Below, piece after piece: positions 55,406-64,000 of a stretch of 64,000 nt of DNA (within the stretch, counting starts at the first letter, position 1; every line of letters begins with the position of its first letter). Origin of the DNA: Streptomyces venezuelae (GTDB taxonomy: Bacteria; Actinomycetota; Actinomycetes; Streptomycetales; Streptomycetaceae); the NCBI RefSeq assembly GCF_008642375.1, contig NZ_CP029194.1, forward strand, positions 7,124,501 to 7,188,500, written 5' to 3'. The translations under genes and the position numbers were made by a program. A model generated the notes under the pieces. That model was given only the letters and a program-made list of their open reading frames with translations. It ran no database searches and was not told the DNA's origin.

Positions 55406-57321
55406 TACCCCGGAGGTTCCTGCTGCGGGCCGCGGTCGACCGGACCGCGGCCCGACAGGACCTCGCCGTACGCCTGCATCAGGTCGGCGAGCCGGAGGGT
55501 CGCGAGGTCGTCCCGGGTCGGCGTGCCCGGGTAGCCGGAGAGCCGCAGGTCACGGTAGGCGCAGGACTTCTCGTACAGGGTGCGCAGGAAGCGGCCGTTG
55601 CCCAGCTCGTCGATCCAGCCCTGCTCGACGACGTGTCCGCCGATCGAGCGGAGCTCCTCCCGGGCCTCGTCGTCCCAGCCGTCGCCGTTGGCCGCCGCCA
55701 GGACCTCGCCGATCGCGGTGAGTTCGAGCGGCCGGTAGGAGGGGAAGTCGACCCGCGTGGTGAAGCGGGAGGACAGGCCGGGGTTGGTGCTGAGCAGTCG
55801 GTCCATGCCCTCGGGGTAGCCGGCGAGGATGACCACCAGATGGTCGCGGTTGTCCTCGGCCCGCTTCAGGAGGACCTGGAGGGCCTCGTCGCCGTAGGCG
55901 TCGCCCTTGCTGTAGCCCGTGTTGGAGAGCGCGTACGCCTCGTCGACGAAGAGCACCCCACCGAGCGCCGAGTCGATGAGCTCGTTGGCCTTGACCGCCG
56001 TCTGGCCGAGGAACTCACCGACCAGGTCGGCCCGTTGAGCCTCCACGAGGTGGTCGCCGCCGAGCAGCCCGAGGGCGTAGAAGACCCGGCCCAGGATCCG
56101 GGCGACCGTGGTCTTCCCCGTGCCGGACGGGCCGGAGAAGACGAAGTGGCGCTTCGGCGGCTGGACGGGGAGCCCCTGGTCGGCGCGCAGCCGCGCCATC
56201 TCCAGCTGCGCGGAGAGCGCCTTGACCTGCCGCTTCACCGGGTCGAGCCCGACCATGCCCTCCAGCTCGGCGAGCGCCTCCGCGAGCAGGACGGGGTCGG
56301 TGGGTCCGGCGGGGAAGCGCGGCGGCCCCGGCTGCCCGGGCAGCGGCGCCTTGTGCCGCACGGTCTCGGGCGGGGTGACGGGAACGATCGGCGGTACGGG
56401 TTCGGGCGCGAGCCGCAGCCCGTCGCCCAGCACCCCGGCTTCGGGGTCCGGGCCGGGCGCGGTGTCCACGGTCTCCTGGCCGAGACCGCCGCCGGCGGTG
56501 CCGAGGGCGACCGTCGCGAGGCCGGACGGGTCGTCCACGCCGTCGTACCCCTCGAAGCCGTCGTACTCGGCGATGGCCGCGAGACGGGCGGCCGTGTCCA
56601 TGAACGCCGGGTCGATCCGGTGCACGGCCCGGTAGAGGGGCAGCGCCGCGGCGCTGCGCCCGGTGCCCTCGTGGGCGCGGGCGAGCCAGTAGCGGAGCTC
56701 CTTGCGCTGCGGCTGCTCGCTGCGGCAGCGCATCAGCGAGGCCGAGAGCAGCGGCTCGGCCTGCCCGTACATCTCGAGCCGGACCCGGGCCATGCCGCCG
56801 AAGAGGCCCGCCTCGATGCCGAGCAGCGGGTCGTCGACGAGCGTCTCCGTGTGGCGGACGAGCTGGTCCCAGTCCTTGACGAGATAGGCGCGGCAGGCGT
56901 GCAGGAAGCGGACCTGCGCGTCGGTGTCGACCGGGGGCAGCCCGGCGAGGGCCCGGTCCAGCTCCGGCACGTGGCGACCGTCGAGCCAGTGGGAGGCGTG
57001 GGCGAGCAGCAGGTCGCGCGGGCTCTCCAGGACGGGCTGGACCCACCAGCCCAGCCAGTACCAGGAGTTCAGCGTGCGGCGGTGCCGGGTGCGCTGCTCG
57101 CCGAAGCGCTCCCGGTTGCGGTACATGCGCAGCAGCGCGGTCGTGGTGTCCACCCGGAGCGCGTGCAGCCCGAGCCAGGCGTCCGCCATCCCGGGGTCGA
57201 TCCGTACCGCCGTCCGGAACTCGTCCTCCGCCTGCGGATAGGCGCCCATCGTGTAGGCGTCGACTCCGCGCAGCCAGGCGAGCTCGGCGGGGGCAAGCGA
57301 GCCCTGCGTGCCGATGTCCAT
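55402..57321 (-). CDS. TPR-AAA ATPase, CbxX/CfqX (EccA-like) family
   Basis: A 639-residue protein: N-terminal helical TPR-like half (about 10-250), a Pro-rich linker (about 260-350), and a C-terminal AAA+ domain with Walker A GPSGTGKTT, Walker B GVLFVDEAY and the sensor region VDFPSYRP. The same design as EccA of type VII secretion and rubisco activase-like CbxX, but no ESX genes are nearby, so the client is unknown. ATG at 57321 follows GGGGGA; upstream in-frame starts are less likely. Confidence 0.88.
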   Translation of the reverse strand: MDIGTQGSLAPAELAWLRGVDAYTMGAYPQAEDEFRTAVRIDPGMADAWLGLHALRVDTTTALLRMYRNRERFGEQRTRHRRTLNSWYWLGWWVQPVLESPRDLLLAHASHWLDGRHVPELDRALAGLPPVDTDAQVRFLHACRAYLVKDWDQLVRHTETLVDDPLLGIEAGLFGGMARVRLEMYGQAEPLLSASLMRCRSEQPQRKELRYWLARAHEGTGRSAAALPLYRAVHRIDPAFMDTAARLAAIAEYDGFEGYDGVDDPSGLATVALGTAGGGLGQETVDTAPGPDPEAGVLGDGLRLAPEPVPPIVPVTPPETVRHKAPLPGQPGPPRFPAGPTDPVLLAEALAELEGMVGLDPVKRQVKALSAQLEMARLRADQGLPVQPPKRHFVFSGPSGTGKTTVARILGRVFYALGLLGGDHLVEAQRADLVGEFLGQTAVKANELIDSALGGVLFVDEAYALSNTGYSKGDAYGDEALQVLLKRAEDNRDHLVVILAGYPEGMDRLLSTNPGLSSRFTTRVDFPSYRPLELTAIGEVLAAANGDGWDDEAREELRSIGGHVVEQGWIDELGNGRFLRTLYEKSCAYRDLRLSGYPGTPTRDDLATLRLADLMQAYGEVLSGRGPVDRGPQQEPPGY

Positions 57322-57630
57322 CGGGTCCCCCACAACCGTCTTCGCATGGACGGGATTTGACCGCACCTGGGGGCATCGTACCTGCGCAGGGGGTGTGCGC
57401 TTAAGGAGAAGCGCATGATCCGGAAGCAGTGACCCTGGGTGAGCGCCGGGGGGTGCGAGGGGGCTTCCGAGAGGGTGATCCGGGCAGAACGAAGCCCCCG
57501 ATCACGGGGGAACAACCGGGGGCTTCGTGTCCGAGGCGGCTCCGAAAAGCCGCACATTGAGAACGTAAGACCTGTAAGCCCCCGGGGTCAAGCGGTGTTG
57601 AAGCACTTGCGGAAGCGGACTTTCGGCCCC
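57322..57630. other. intergenic region upstream of the AAA gene
   Basis: No gene of credible length is visible. It holds the hairpin at 57490-57527 and a five-codon reading frame (ATG at 57416) behind a good AAGGAG, which may be chance. The start side of the AAA gene (57322-57400) should contain its promoter, but I see no clear -10/-35 pair. Confidence 0.4.
57490..57527. terminator. hairpin in the 57322-57630 intergenic region
   Basis: An 11-bp perfect stem (57490-57500 with 57517-57527) and a 16-base loop, about 103 bases past the stop of the minus-strand kinase gene; probably its terminator. Confidence 0.7.
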
Positions 57631-58260
57631 TCAATTCGCGGACATGGAGCCGTCACGGTACGTGATGATCTGGTCCTGGCCCGCTGTCGCAGAGGGCCCG
57701 GGAAGCCAGTCGTATCCCTCTCGACGCTCCCGTACCAGGGTGTCGGCGAACGGCCGGGAGGGGTCCTCGGCGAAGTGGCGAGTCTCCGCCAGAGTCCAGC
57801 CGTCCCAGAAAGCGGTCTGCTCCGGGCCGTCCCGGTGCCGCCCCCGGATCCAGGACTCCTCGGGCTCTCGCTCCATCCACAGCAGCCACGCCAGGAACGG
57901 CCGCACCACCGCCCGCCCGGCGCCGACGCCCTCGACGAGGACGACCGGGGCCGGCGGCAGCGCGCGGGGCTCGCCGAAGGTCCGGCCGGTCCAGTCGTAC
58001 GGCCGGTACTGCGCGGTCTCGCCCCGGGAGAGCGGCTCCAGGACCTGCCGCCGTAGCCGGCCGGTCCATGCGAAGAGCTCCTCGTGGGTGGCGAGGTCGT
58101 CGAGGTGGAGGACGGGGGCGCCGCCGAGTGCGGTGGAGAGGCGGGCCGCGAGGGTGGACTTCCCGGAGCCGGCGTGGCCGTCGACCGCGACCAGCCGGAC
58201 CGGTCCGCAGGAGGGCGGGAGCCGGAGCAGGGCGTGGGCCGCGCGGTCGAGGTCGTTCAT
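57631..58260 (-). CDS. P-loop kinase, uridine kinase-like
   Basis: A 209-residue protein with Walker A AVDGHAGSGKST near residues 26-37, HLDDL as the conserved Asp region, and VVLVEGVGAGRA, the pattern of uridine kinase/phosphoribulokinase-like small kinases. Substrate uncertain. ATG at 58260 is 6 bases after TACCCT on the minus strand with no ribosome site, so the transcript is probably leaderless. Confidence 0.82.
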   Translation of the reverse strand: MNDLDRAAHALLRLPPSCGPVRLVAVDGHAGSGKSTLAARLSTALGGAPVLHLDDLATHEELFAWTGRLRRQVLEPLSRGETAQYRPYDWTGRTFGEPRALPPAPVVLVEGVGAGRAVVRPFLAWLLWMEREPEESWIRGRHRDGPEQTAFWDGWTLAETRHFAEDPSRPFADTLVRERREGYDWLPGPSATAGQDQIITYRDGSMSAN

Positions 58261-58453
58261 GGGCCCAGGGTAGGGGAGTGGGGGACCGCCGCAGGTCAGG
58301 GAGGTGCCGCCGCCAGTGGTCGAGACCAATATTGGTGCGGCGACGCGGGGCGAAGTGCTGGCGGACGCCCCGCGCGAGCCGGGATAGTGAGCCCGCGCAG
58401 CAGGTCCGTACGCCCACCGTTCTCGACTCGTTCTCGACTGGGGGTCACCGCCC

Positions 58454-59869
58454 ATGACCAGCTCCACCCCGCGCAGAACCGTCCTCGCCGCGGCTCTCGC
58501 GGCCGCCGCGGGAACGGCCGCGGCCACCGCCGCCTCCGCCGTCCCCGCCTCCGCCACCGCTCCCGACGGCACAGCCGCCCCCGACCGCGCCCCGGGCGAA
58601 CCGGCCGACCGGGCCACCCCGGGACACGAACCGGCGCCCGGCCCGGTCGACAACCGCTTCTGGCACTCCTACACCGACTGGAGGTGCGGCAGCGCGGCCG
58701 GGACGAAGGCGGTCGCCGGCCGCCGCCCCGGCCTGGTCCTCGCCACCCCCGCGGGCCGCACCGAGTACGCCGACCCGCACACGGGCCGGACCACGGCCTG
58801 GGAGTACGCGACCTGGACCTCGCCCGCGCACACCTCGACCGTGCCCGCCACCGAGGTCATCGCCTCCTGGAACGCCCGTACGCCGCCCGGCACCTGGCTC
58901 CAGGTCGAGCTCTCCGGCACGTACTCCGACGCCACCGCGACCCCCTGGTACGTGCTGGGGCGCTGGGCCTCCGGCGACGGTGACATCCGGCGCACCTCGG
59001 TCGACGGCCAGACCGACGGCAAGAGCTCCGTCTGGACCGACACCTTCGCGATCGACGACGCGGCGAGCGGCCTCCGGCTGGTCTCCTACCACCTCCGCCT
59101 GACGCTGTACCGCCCCCCGGGCAGCGGCCTCACCCCCACGGTGTGGCGGCTCGGCGCGATGGCCTCGGACGTCCCGGACCGCTTCACCGTCCCGGCCTCG
59201 GAGCCCGGCCCCGCCCGCGAACTGACCGTGCCGCGCTACTCGCAGAACACCCACGTCGGGCAGTACCCCGAGTACGACAACGGCGGCGAGGCCTGGTGCA
59301 GCCCGACCTCCTCCCAGATGATCGTCGAGTACTGGGGGCGCCGCCCCTCGGTCGAGCAGCTGGCCTGGGTGAACCCGGACTTCGCCGACCCCCAGGTCTG
59401 CCACGCGGCCCGCTTCACCTACGACCACCAGTACGAGGGCTGCGGCAACTGGCCCTTCAACGCCGCCTACGCGGCCACGTACCCCGACATGAACGCGGTG
59501 GTCACCCGGCTGCGCTCGCTCACGGAGCTCGAATCCCTGGTCCGGGCGGGCATCCCGGCCATAACGTCCCAGTCCTTCCTCAAGGAGGAGCTGACCGGCG
59601 CCGGGTACGGCACCGCCGGCCACCTCATGACGGTCATCGGCTTCACGCCGGACGGCGACGTCATCGCCAACGACCCCGCCTCCCCGAGCAACGAGGCCGT
59701 CCGCCGGATCTACCGGCGGCGGGAGTGGGAGAACATCTGGCTCCGGACGAAGCGCTACAACGCGAGCGGGCGAGTGGTCTCCGGCACAGGCGGGGTCTGT
59801 TACCTCTACTTCCCGGACCGCCCTTCGCCCGCCCAGCGCAAGGCCCTCGCGGTCCTCGGCATCGGCTGA
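58454..59869 (+). CDS. secreted C39-like cysteine peptidase
   Basis: A 471-residue exported protein. The N-terminus PRRTVLAAALAAAAGTA has a twin arginine followed by a hydrophobic Ala stretch, so Tat export is likely. A beta-rich region (about 70-255) precedes a C39-type papain-like domain: Cys282 in EAWCSPTSSQ, His390 in GHLMTVIGF and Asp407 in NDPAS. Targets unknown; related proteins are common extracellular Streptomyces enzymes. Confidence 0.87.
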   Translation: MTSSTPRRTVLAAALAAAAGTAAATAASAVPASATAPDGTAAPDRAPGEPADRATPGHEPAPGPVDNRFWHSYTDWRCGSAAGTKAVAGRRPGLVLATPAGRTEYADPHTGRTTAWEYATWTSPAHTSTVPATEVIASWNARTPPGTWLQVELSGTYSDATATPWYVLGRWASGDGDIRRTSVDGQTDGKSSVWTDTFAIDDAASGLRLVSYHLRLTLYRPPGSGLTPTVWRLGAMASDVPDRFTVPASEPGPARELTVPRYSQNTHVGQYPEYDNGGEAWCSPTSSQMIVEYWGRRPSVEQLAWVNPDFADPQVCHAARFTYDHQYEGCGNWPFNAAYAATYPDMNAVVTRLRSLTELESLVRAGIPAITSQSFLKEELTGAGYGTAGHLMTVIGFTPDGDVIANDPASPSNEAVRRIYRRREWENIWLRTKRYNASGRVVSGTGGVCYLYFPDRPSPAQRKALAVLGIG

Positions 59870-59944
59870 CCGGGGCGGGCGGCCCCGGGAGACGTGACCG
59901 ACGTCTCTACCCCGGGGCCGCCGGTCTGCCGCACTGTGGTGGCC

Positions 59945-60094
59945 ATGACCGCAACCACCTACGCCCGCATCCTCACCCGCGCCCGGACGGGCGGTCCCCG
60001 GGACGGCGACGGCCCCAAGATCCTGGAGCACGTGCTCGGCTGGACCCTGGTCGTCGTGCTCGCCGTGTTCGTCACCCGGGCGGGCCTCATGTGA
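59945..60094 (+). CDS. small membrane protein
   Basis: A 49-residue protein: a basic N-terminal half and a C-terminal membrane segment (LGWTLVVVLAVFVTRAGLM). ATG at 59945 is chosen; an in-frame GTG at 59894 with GGGAG upstream would add 17 residues. CACTGT 7 bases before the ATG could be a -10 for a leaderless mRNA. Function unknown. Confidence 0.55.
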   Translation: MTATTYARILTRARTGGPRDGDGPKILEHVLGWTLVVVLAVFVTRAGLM

Positions 60095-60189
60095 CGTCGG
60101 CCGCGTGATGCCCCGGGACGGAACGGGCATACTCCCCGCGACCCCGTGCGCGCACGCTCGCGCCGCCCGCCAGGGAGGAGCACCCGGCC

Positions 60190-61362
60190 ATGTCCGAAAG
60201 CCCCGCGGACGGTGTGGAGCGCCGACTGCCCAGCGACGAGGCCCGGGAGCTGCTCGCGCTGGTCCGTGACATCGCCCGGCGGGAGATCGTCCCGCGCGCC
60301 GCGGAGGAGGAGGCGGCCGGGGTGTTCCCCCGCGAGCTCTTCGCGCTGCTCTCCCGGTCGGGGCTGCTCGGACTCCCGTACGACCCGGCGTACGGCGGGG
60401 GAGGCCAGCCGTACGAGGTCTACCTCCAGGTCCTGGAGGAGCTTGCCGCCGCCCGGCTCACCGTGGGTCTCGGGGTCAGCGTCCACTCACTCTCCTGCCA
60501 TGCGCTCGCGGGCTTCGGCACCGAGGAGCAGCGGGCCGAGCACCTGCCCGCGATGCTGGGCGGCGGCCTCCTCGGCGCGTACTGCCTCTCCGAACCCTCC
60601 GCCGGCTCGGATGCGGCGGCGCTGCGGACCCGGGCCGTCCGGGACGGCGACGACTGGGTCGTCGACGGCACCAAGGCCTGGATCACCCATGGCGGGATCG
60701 CGGACTTCTGCACCGTCATGGCCCGCACCGGCGGTCCGGGGGCGCGCGGCATCAGCGCCTTCCTGGTGCCGGGGGACGCCCCGGGGCTGAGCGCGGCCCC
60801 GCCCGAGCGGAAGATGGGCATGAAGGGTTCGCCCACCGCCCAGCTGCACTTCGACGGTGTACGGGTGCCCGACGCGCGGCGCCTGGGGGCGGAGGGGCAG
60901 GGTTTCGCCATCGCGCTCGCCGCCCTGGACTCGGGGCGGCTCGGCATCGCCGCCTGCGCGGTCGGGCTCGGCCGAGCGGCGCTGGACGAGGCCGTCGCGT
61001 ACGCGCGCGAGCGCCGGCAGTTCGGGCGGCCGATCGCCGACTTCCAGGGGCTCCGCTTCCTGCTCGCCGACATGGCGACCCAGCTGGAGGCCGGCCGGGC
61101 GCTCTGTCTGGAGGCGGCGCGTCTCCGGGACGAGGGGCGGGAGTTCGGTCGGTCGGCGGCCATGGCGAAGCTCTTCTGCACCGACGCCGCGATGCGGATC
61201 ACGACGGACGCGGTGCAGGTGCTCGGCGGGTACGGCTACACCGCGGACTTCCCGGTGGAGCGGTATCTGCGCGAGGCGAAGATGCTGCAGATCGTCGAGG
61301 GGACCAATCAGATCCAGCGGGTGGTCATCGCACGTCACCTCGTCGGACCAGAGTCCCGCTGA
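60190..61362 (+). CDS. acyl-CoA dehydrogenase
   Basis: A 390-residue FAD enzyme of fatty-acid or amino-acid-derived acyl-CoA oxidation. CLSEPSAGSDAAALRT (FAD-binding) lies near residue 137, and the C-terminal QIVEGTNQIQRVVIARHL contains the usual catalytic glutamate of the short/branched-chain group. ATG follows GGGAGGAG. Its last 38 bases overlap a small minus-strand gene. Confidence 0.93.
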   Translation: MSESPADGVERRLPSDEARELLALVRDIARREIVPRAAEEEAAGVFPRELFALLSRSGLLGLPYDPAYGGGGQPYEVYLQVLEELAAARLTVGLGVSVHSLSCHALAGFGTEEQRAEHLPAMLGGGLLGAYCLSEPSAGSDAAALRTRAVRDGDDWVVDGTKAWITHGGIADFCTVMARTGGPGARGISAFLVPGDAPGLSAAPPERKMGMKGSPTAQLHFDGVRVPDARRLGAEGQGFAIALAALDSGRLGIAACAVGLGRAALDEAVAYARERRQFGRPIADFQGLRFLLADMATQLEAGRALCLEAARLRDEGREFGRSAAMAKLFCTDAAMRITTDAVQVLGGYGYTADFPVERYLREAKMLQIVEGTNQIQRVVIARHLVGPESR

Positions 61363-61690
61363 CGCGTACGGTCCGGTCCGCCCAGACGGGGCCCGCGGCG
61401 AGCCGGTTCCACTCGTGGTCGCGGCGTCCTGGGAGGGTGCGGCCCTGGCTGGCCCAGAGGCTGAGGACGTCCTGGTAGATGGGCGGGTCGGCGGCGGGGG
61501 GGCCGGAGACGGGGACCGCGACGGGTGCGGGCACCGGGGTGGGTGCGGGCATCGAGGCAGGGGTGGGCATCGAGGCGGGTGCGGGTGCCTGCGGGGGCAA
61601 CGGCACCTTATGAGGAACCGATTCTTCACCATGCGGTTCGGCCTGCCGGTGCCGACCGTAGCCGCTGGGGGTCGTGTACAGCGTGGTCAT
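61325..61690 (-). CDS. small proline-rich protein
   Basis: A 121-residue protein from ATG at 61690: a Pro/Ala/Val-rich middle with PAPASMP-like repeats, then a compact C-terminal part DPPIYQDVLSLWASQGRTLPGRRDHEWNRLAA that resembles a short motif I recall from many Streptomyces proteins. There is no clear ribosome site. It could be spurious, but the C-terminal motif argues for a real gene. Confidence 0.5.
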   Translation of the reverse strand: MTTLYTTPSGYGRHRQAEPHGEESVPHKVPLPPQAPAPASMPTPASMPAPTPVPAPVAVPVSGPPAADPPIYQDVLSLWASQGRTLPGRRDHEWNRLAAGPVWADRTVRVSGTLVRRGDVR

Positions 61691-61792
61691 GCCCGGACCA
61701 ACGCTTTCCGGACGGCCGGGGTCACCCCCGAACGGATTCGAGCGGCAGTTCGCCCGGTACCCGGTGCGCGACTCTGGTCCCCCGGCATTTAC

Positions 61793-61807
61793 CTGACGTA
61801 CCGTCAG
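61793..61807. promoter_or_regulatory. TetR-type palindrome upstream of the AttH-like operon
   Basis: CTGACG (61793-61798) and CGTCAG (61802-61807) flank a 3-base centre. TACCGT (61799-61804), a possible -10, lies inside it, so binding would block transcription. No TetR gene is in the window. Confidence 0.6.
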
Positions 61808-61864
61808 CTTCCATCGCGGAAGCACCCGCCGACGCGGAACCACCCGCCGATCAGGAGGTCAGGC

Positions 61865-63001
61865 ATGTCGGTGAACCGGCAGGTAGAGGACCGGCCCGTC
61901 GCGCTCGACGAATACCCCGTGCACCAGGCCCCGCTCTCGATGAAGCACCACGTCAGCAGCGACCGCAACGCCTACGACCGCTGCATCTTCCATGTCTTCG
62001 ACCACCAGGGCAGGGCCCTGCTCATCGCCGGCCTCGGCGTCTACCCGAACACCGGTGTCATCGACGCCTACGCGACCCTGCGCACCGGAGACCGGCTGCA
62101 CGCGGTCCGCGCCTCCGACGCCCTCGGCGACGACCGTACGAACCTCTCCGTCGGCCCCCTCACCATCACGGTCGACGAACCGCTCAAGCGGCTCTCCGTC
62201 CACTGCGAGCCCGCCCCCGACGACCCCGAAGGGCTCTCCTTCGACCTCACCTGGACCGGTGACTTCCCCACCGTCTGGGAGCCCCACCACACCCAGCGCC
62301 AGGGCGGCCGCCTCACCATCGAAGGCCGCCGCTTCGTCCAGGCCGGGCACTGCGCGGGCACGATCAGGGCCGGTGGCGAGGAGTTCACCGTCACCGAGGG
62401 GGAGTGGACCGGAACCCGCGACCGCAGCTGGGGAGTCCGCCCGATACCCGGCGAAGAACCCGGCCGCGCCGCCGAGTTCCGTCCCGAGGGCTTCCACTGG
62501 CTCTGGATCCCGATGCGCTTCGAGGACCGCTTCCTCATGGTCATCGCCCAGGAGAACGCCGACGGCTACCGCACGCTCAACGAGGCCCTGCTCGTACGGA
62601 ACGGCCACCGCGACACCCAACTCGGCTGGCCCCGCACCGACATCACGTACCGCCCGGGCACCCGCCACCCCGAGCGGGCCGTCGTCCACCTCACCGACCC
62701 GGCCGGGAAACCGCTGGAGATCGGCGTCGAGGTCCTCGCCTCCTCTCCCCTGGCCGTCGGCGCGGGATACCCGCCCGCCACCGACTGGCAGCACGGCACC
62801 TGGCAGGGCCGCGGCTGGACCGATCGGCGCGTCTACGACCTCTCCGACCCGTCCGCCCACCCCATGGCCGCCTACGGGGTCACCGACCACGCCGCCCGCT
62901 TCACCCTCGACGGCCACACCGGCTACGGCATCTTCGAACACGGTTCCTTCGGCCGCCACGATCCCAGCGGCTTCGCCGATCACGCGTCGACGGCCGGCTG
63001 A
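61865..63001 (+). CDS. AttH-like/DUF7064-type protein
   Basis: A 378-residue soluble beta-rich protein with no signal peptide. Segments HHVSSDRNAYDRCIFHVFDHQG, GEWTGTRDRSWGVRPIPGEE and GYGIFEHGSFGRHDPSGF fit the lipocalin-like AttH/DUF7064-DUF7065 group often found near lipid or steroid genes. ATG follows AGGAGG. The next gene starts 10 bases after its stop. Confidence 0.78.
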   Translation: MSVNRQVEDRPVALDEYPVHQAPLSMKHHVSSDRNAYDRCIFHVFDHQGRALLIAGLGVYPNTGVIDAYATLRTGDRLHAVRASDALGDDRTNLSVGPLTITVDEPLKRLSVHCEPAPDDPEGLSFDLTWTGDFPTVWEPHHTQRQGGRLTIEGRRFVQAGHCAGTIRAGGEEFTVTEGEWTGTRDRSWGVRPIPGEEPGRAAEFRPEGFHWLWIPMRFEDRFLMVIAQENADGYRTLNEALLVRNGHRDTQLGWPRTDITYRPGTRHPERAVVHLTDPAGKPLEIGVEVLASSPLAVGAGYPPATDWQHGTWQGRGWTDRRVYDLSDPSAHPMAAYGVTDHAARFTLDGHTGYGIFEHGSFGRHDPSGFADHASTAG

Positions 63002-63011
63002 GGAGGCTCGC

Positions 63012-64000
63012 ATGGCTACCGCACCCCGTCCCCGCACCAGCACCCGCGACCCCGAGGAGCTCGGCCGGCGGCTCACCGCCTGGCTGGACCGGCACCTCCC
63101 CGGCGCCCGCGTCACCGGCCTCGCCGTGCCCGGGTCCAACGGCATGTCCAGCGAGACCCTGCTCTTCGACCTGGACCACCCCGACGCCCCCGTGCGCGGC
63201 TGCGCCCTGCGGCTGGCAGCCGACCCCGCCGCGTACACCGTCTTCCCCGTCTACGACATGGCACGGCAGCACCGCGTGATGCGGCTCGTGGGCGAGCACA
63301 CCGACGTCCCCGTACCGCGCGTGCTGTGGCTGGAGGAGGACCCGGGGCCGCTCGGCGCCCCCTTCTTCGTGATGGCCCGCGCCGAGGGGCGGGTGCCTCC
63401 GGACGTCATGCCCTACACGTACGAGGGGAACTGGCTGCACGCCGCCACCGACGCCGAACGCGCCCACCTGGAGGACGAGTCCGTCGCCGTACTGGCCCGG
63501 CTGCACGACCAGTTCCCCGCGAAGGAGGCCGAGTTCCTGCTGCCCGACGGTGCGGGCACCCCGCTGCGCCGCCACGTCGACGCCCAACGCGCCTACTACG
63601 CCTGGGTGGTGGAGGGGCTCGCCCCCTCGCCGCTCATCGAGTCCGCCTTCGACTGGCTGGAGGCGCACTGGCCGGCGGACGAGGGGCAGGCCGTGCTCGG
63701 CTGGGGCGACGCCCGGATCGGGAACATCGTCTACGACGGGTTCACGCCCGCCGCCGTCCTCGACTGGGAGATGGCGTCCTGCGTCCCGCGCGAGGTCGAC
63801 CTCGGCTGGACGGTCTACCTCCACCGCTTCTTCCAGGACCTGACGGTCTCCTTCGGCCAGCCCGGCCTGCCCGACTTCCTGCGCCGCGACGCGATCGAGC
63901 GGCGGTACGCGGAACTGACCGGGCACACCCCTCGCGACATGGAGTTCCACACGCTGTACGCGGCGCTGCGGCACGCGATCGTGATGCTCAGGATCGCGTA
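63012..64000 (+). CDS. APH-like phosphotransferase (ACAD10/11 N-terminal type), 3' end outside window
   Basis: About 329 residues visible. ATG at 63012 follows GAGGAGG and the frame is open to the window end. The kinase-like core has Asp233 in WGDARIGN (Trp replaces the usual His of the Brenner motif) and Asp251 in VLDWEMA. This subgroup occurs in mycobacterial and Streptomyces lipid-degradation operons (FadE36-like) and may phosphorylate hydroxyacyl-CoA. Coupled to the AttH-like gene. Confidence 0.87.
   Translation, partial: MATAPRPRTSTRDPEELGRRLTAWLDRHLPGARVTGLAVPGSNGMSSETLLFDLDHPDAPVRGCALRLAADPAAYTVFPVYDMARQHRVMRLVGEHTDVPVPRVLWLEEDPGPLGAPFFVMARAEGRVPPDVMPYTYEGNWLHAATDAERAHLEDESVAVLARLHDQFPAKEAEFLLPDGAGTPLRRHVDAQRAYYAWVVEGLAPSPLIESAFDWLEAHWPADEGQAVLGWGDARIGNIVYDGFTPAAVLDWEMASCVPREVDLGWTVYLHRFFQDLTVSFGQPGLPDFLRRDAIERRYAELTGHTPRDMEFHTLYAALRHAIVMLRIA

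Noticed and set aside
55402..57321. EccA of a type VII secretion system
   Set aside because: The AAA protein is EccA-like, but no EccB/C/D/E, EsxA/B or mycosin gene is in the window, so the ESX role is not supported.
57416..57433. Five-codon leader peptide after AAGGAG
   Set aside because: Too short to support, with no attenuator-like pairing or downstream gene in the same direction.

Overview
The window is chromosomal core DNA from a high-GC actinomycete, almost certainly a Streptomyces or close relative. The evidence is strong third-position GC bias, frequent GTG starts, 4-base start/stop overlaps, a BldD protein with its cyclic-di-GMP signature, the actinobacterial DNA-binding protein sIHF, and a chitinase promoter with paired DasR-type 12-bp repeats. 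From memory, the gene order matches the S. coelicolor region that holds bldD, the pyr operon, sIHF, gmk, rpoZ, metK and priA. I see no insertion sequences, prophage, CRISPR array, rRNA or tRNA. Both ends cut genes: aroB at the left and an APH-like phosphotransferase at the right.

Layout. 1-4867: end of the shikimate pair aroB-aroQ, a proline-rich P-loop protein, an Xaa-Pro peptidase-like gene, efp and nusB. 5099-5599: bldD (minus) with a BldD box inside its own promoter. 5845-15837: the pyrimidine operon pyrR-pyrB-pyrC-(PH-domain membrane protein)-carA-carB-pyrD-pyrF, preceded by a PyrR-type RNA element and closed by a strong hairpin. 16180-20288: sIHF, gmk, rpoZ, coaBC, metK. 20414-26973: a PriA-like protein that has lost its ATPase motifs, an HTH gene, fmt, a small hypothetical, rsmB and rpe. 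27133-32180: a SorC/DeoR-type regulator, a secreted RNase Sa-like lipoprotein with a barstar partner, guaB1, a GNAT acetyltransferase and an SGNH hydrolase.

32181-38708 looks like an amino-acid uptake and catabolism locus: an APC permease with an Lrp/AsnC regulator, then a secreted protein, then an amidase and FAD monooxygenase pair resembling DavA/DavB of lysine catabolism. The permease and amidase promoters share an unusual layout: three GCGCAA-type boxes spaced 30-31 and 21-22 bp, with the third box exactly 40 bp from the -10 hexamer in both. This is the strongest candidate here for an undescribed regulatory unit. 38782-43625: an NCS2 nucleobase permease, an MFS transporter divergent from a ROK regulator across a palindrome, and an NmrA-like reductase preceded by an array of eight 15-bp inverted-repeat units. 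43908-46289: a secreted GH18 chitinase.

46570-50992: an FMN riboswitch and the rib operon ribD-ribE-ribM-ribBA-ribH. 51028-52209: hisE-hisG. 52254-57321: a PH-domain protein, two CNNM/CorC-type membrane proteins behind a possible structured leader, and a TPR-AAA ATPase. 57631-64000: a small P-loop kinase, a secreted C39-like peptidase, a small membrane protein, an acyl-CoA dehydrogenase, and an operon of an AttH-like protein and an APH-like phosphotransferase preceded by a TetR-type palindrome.
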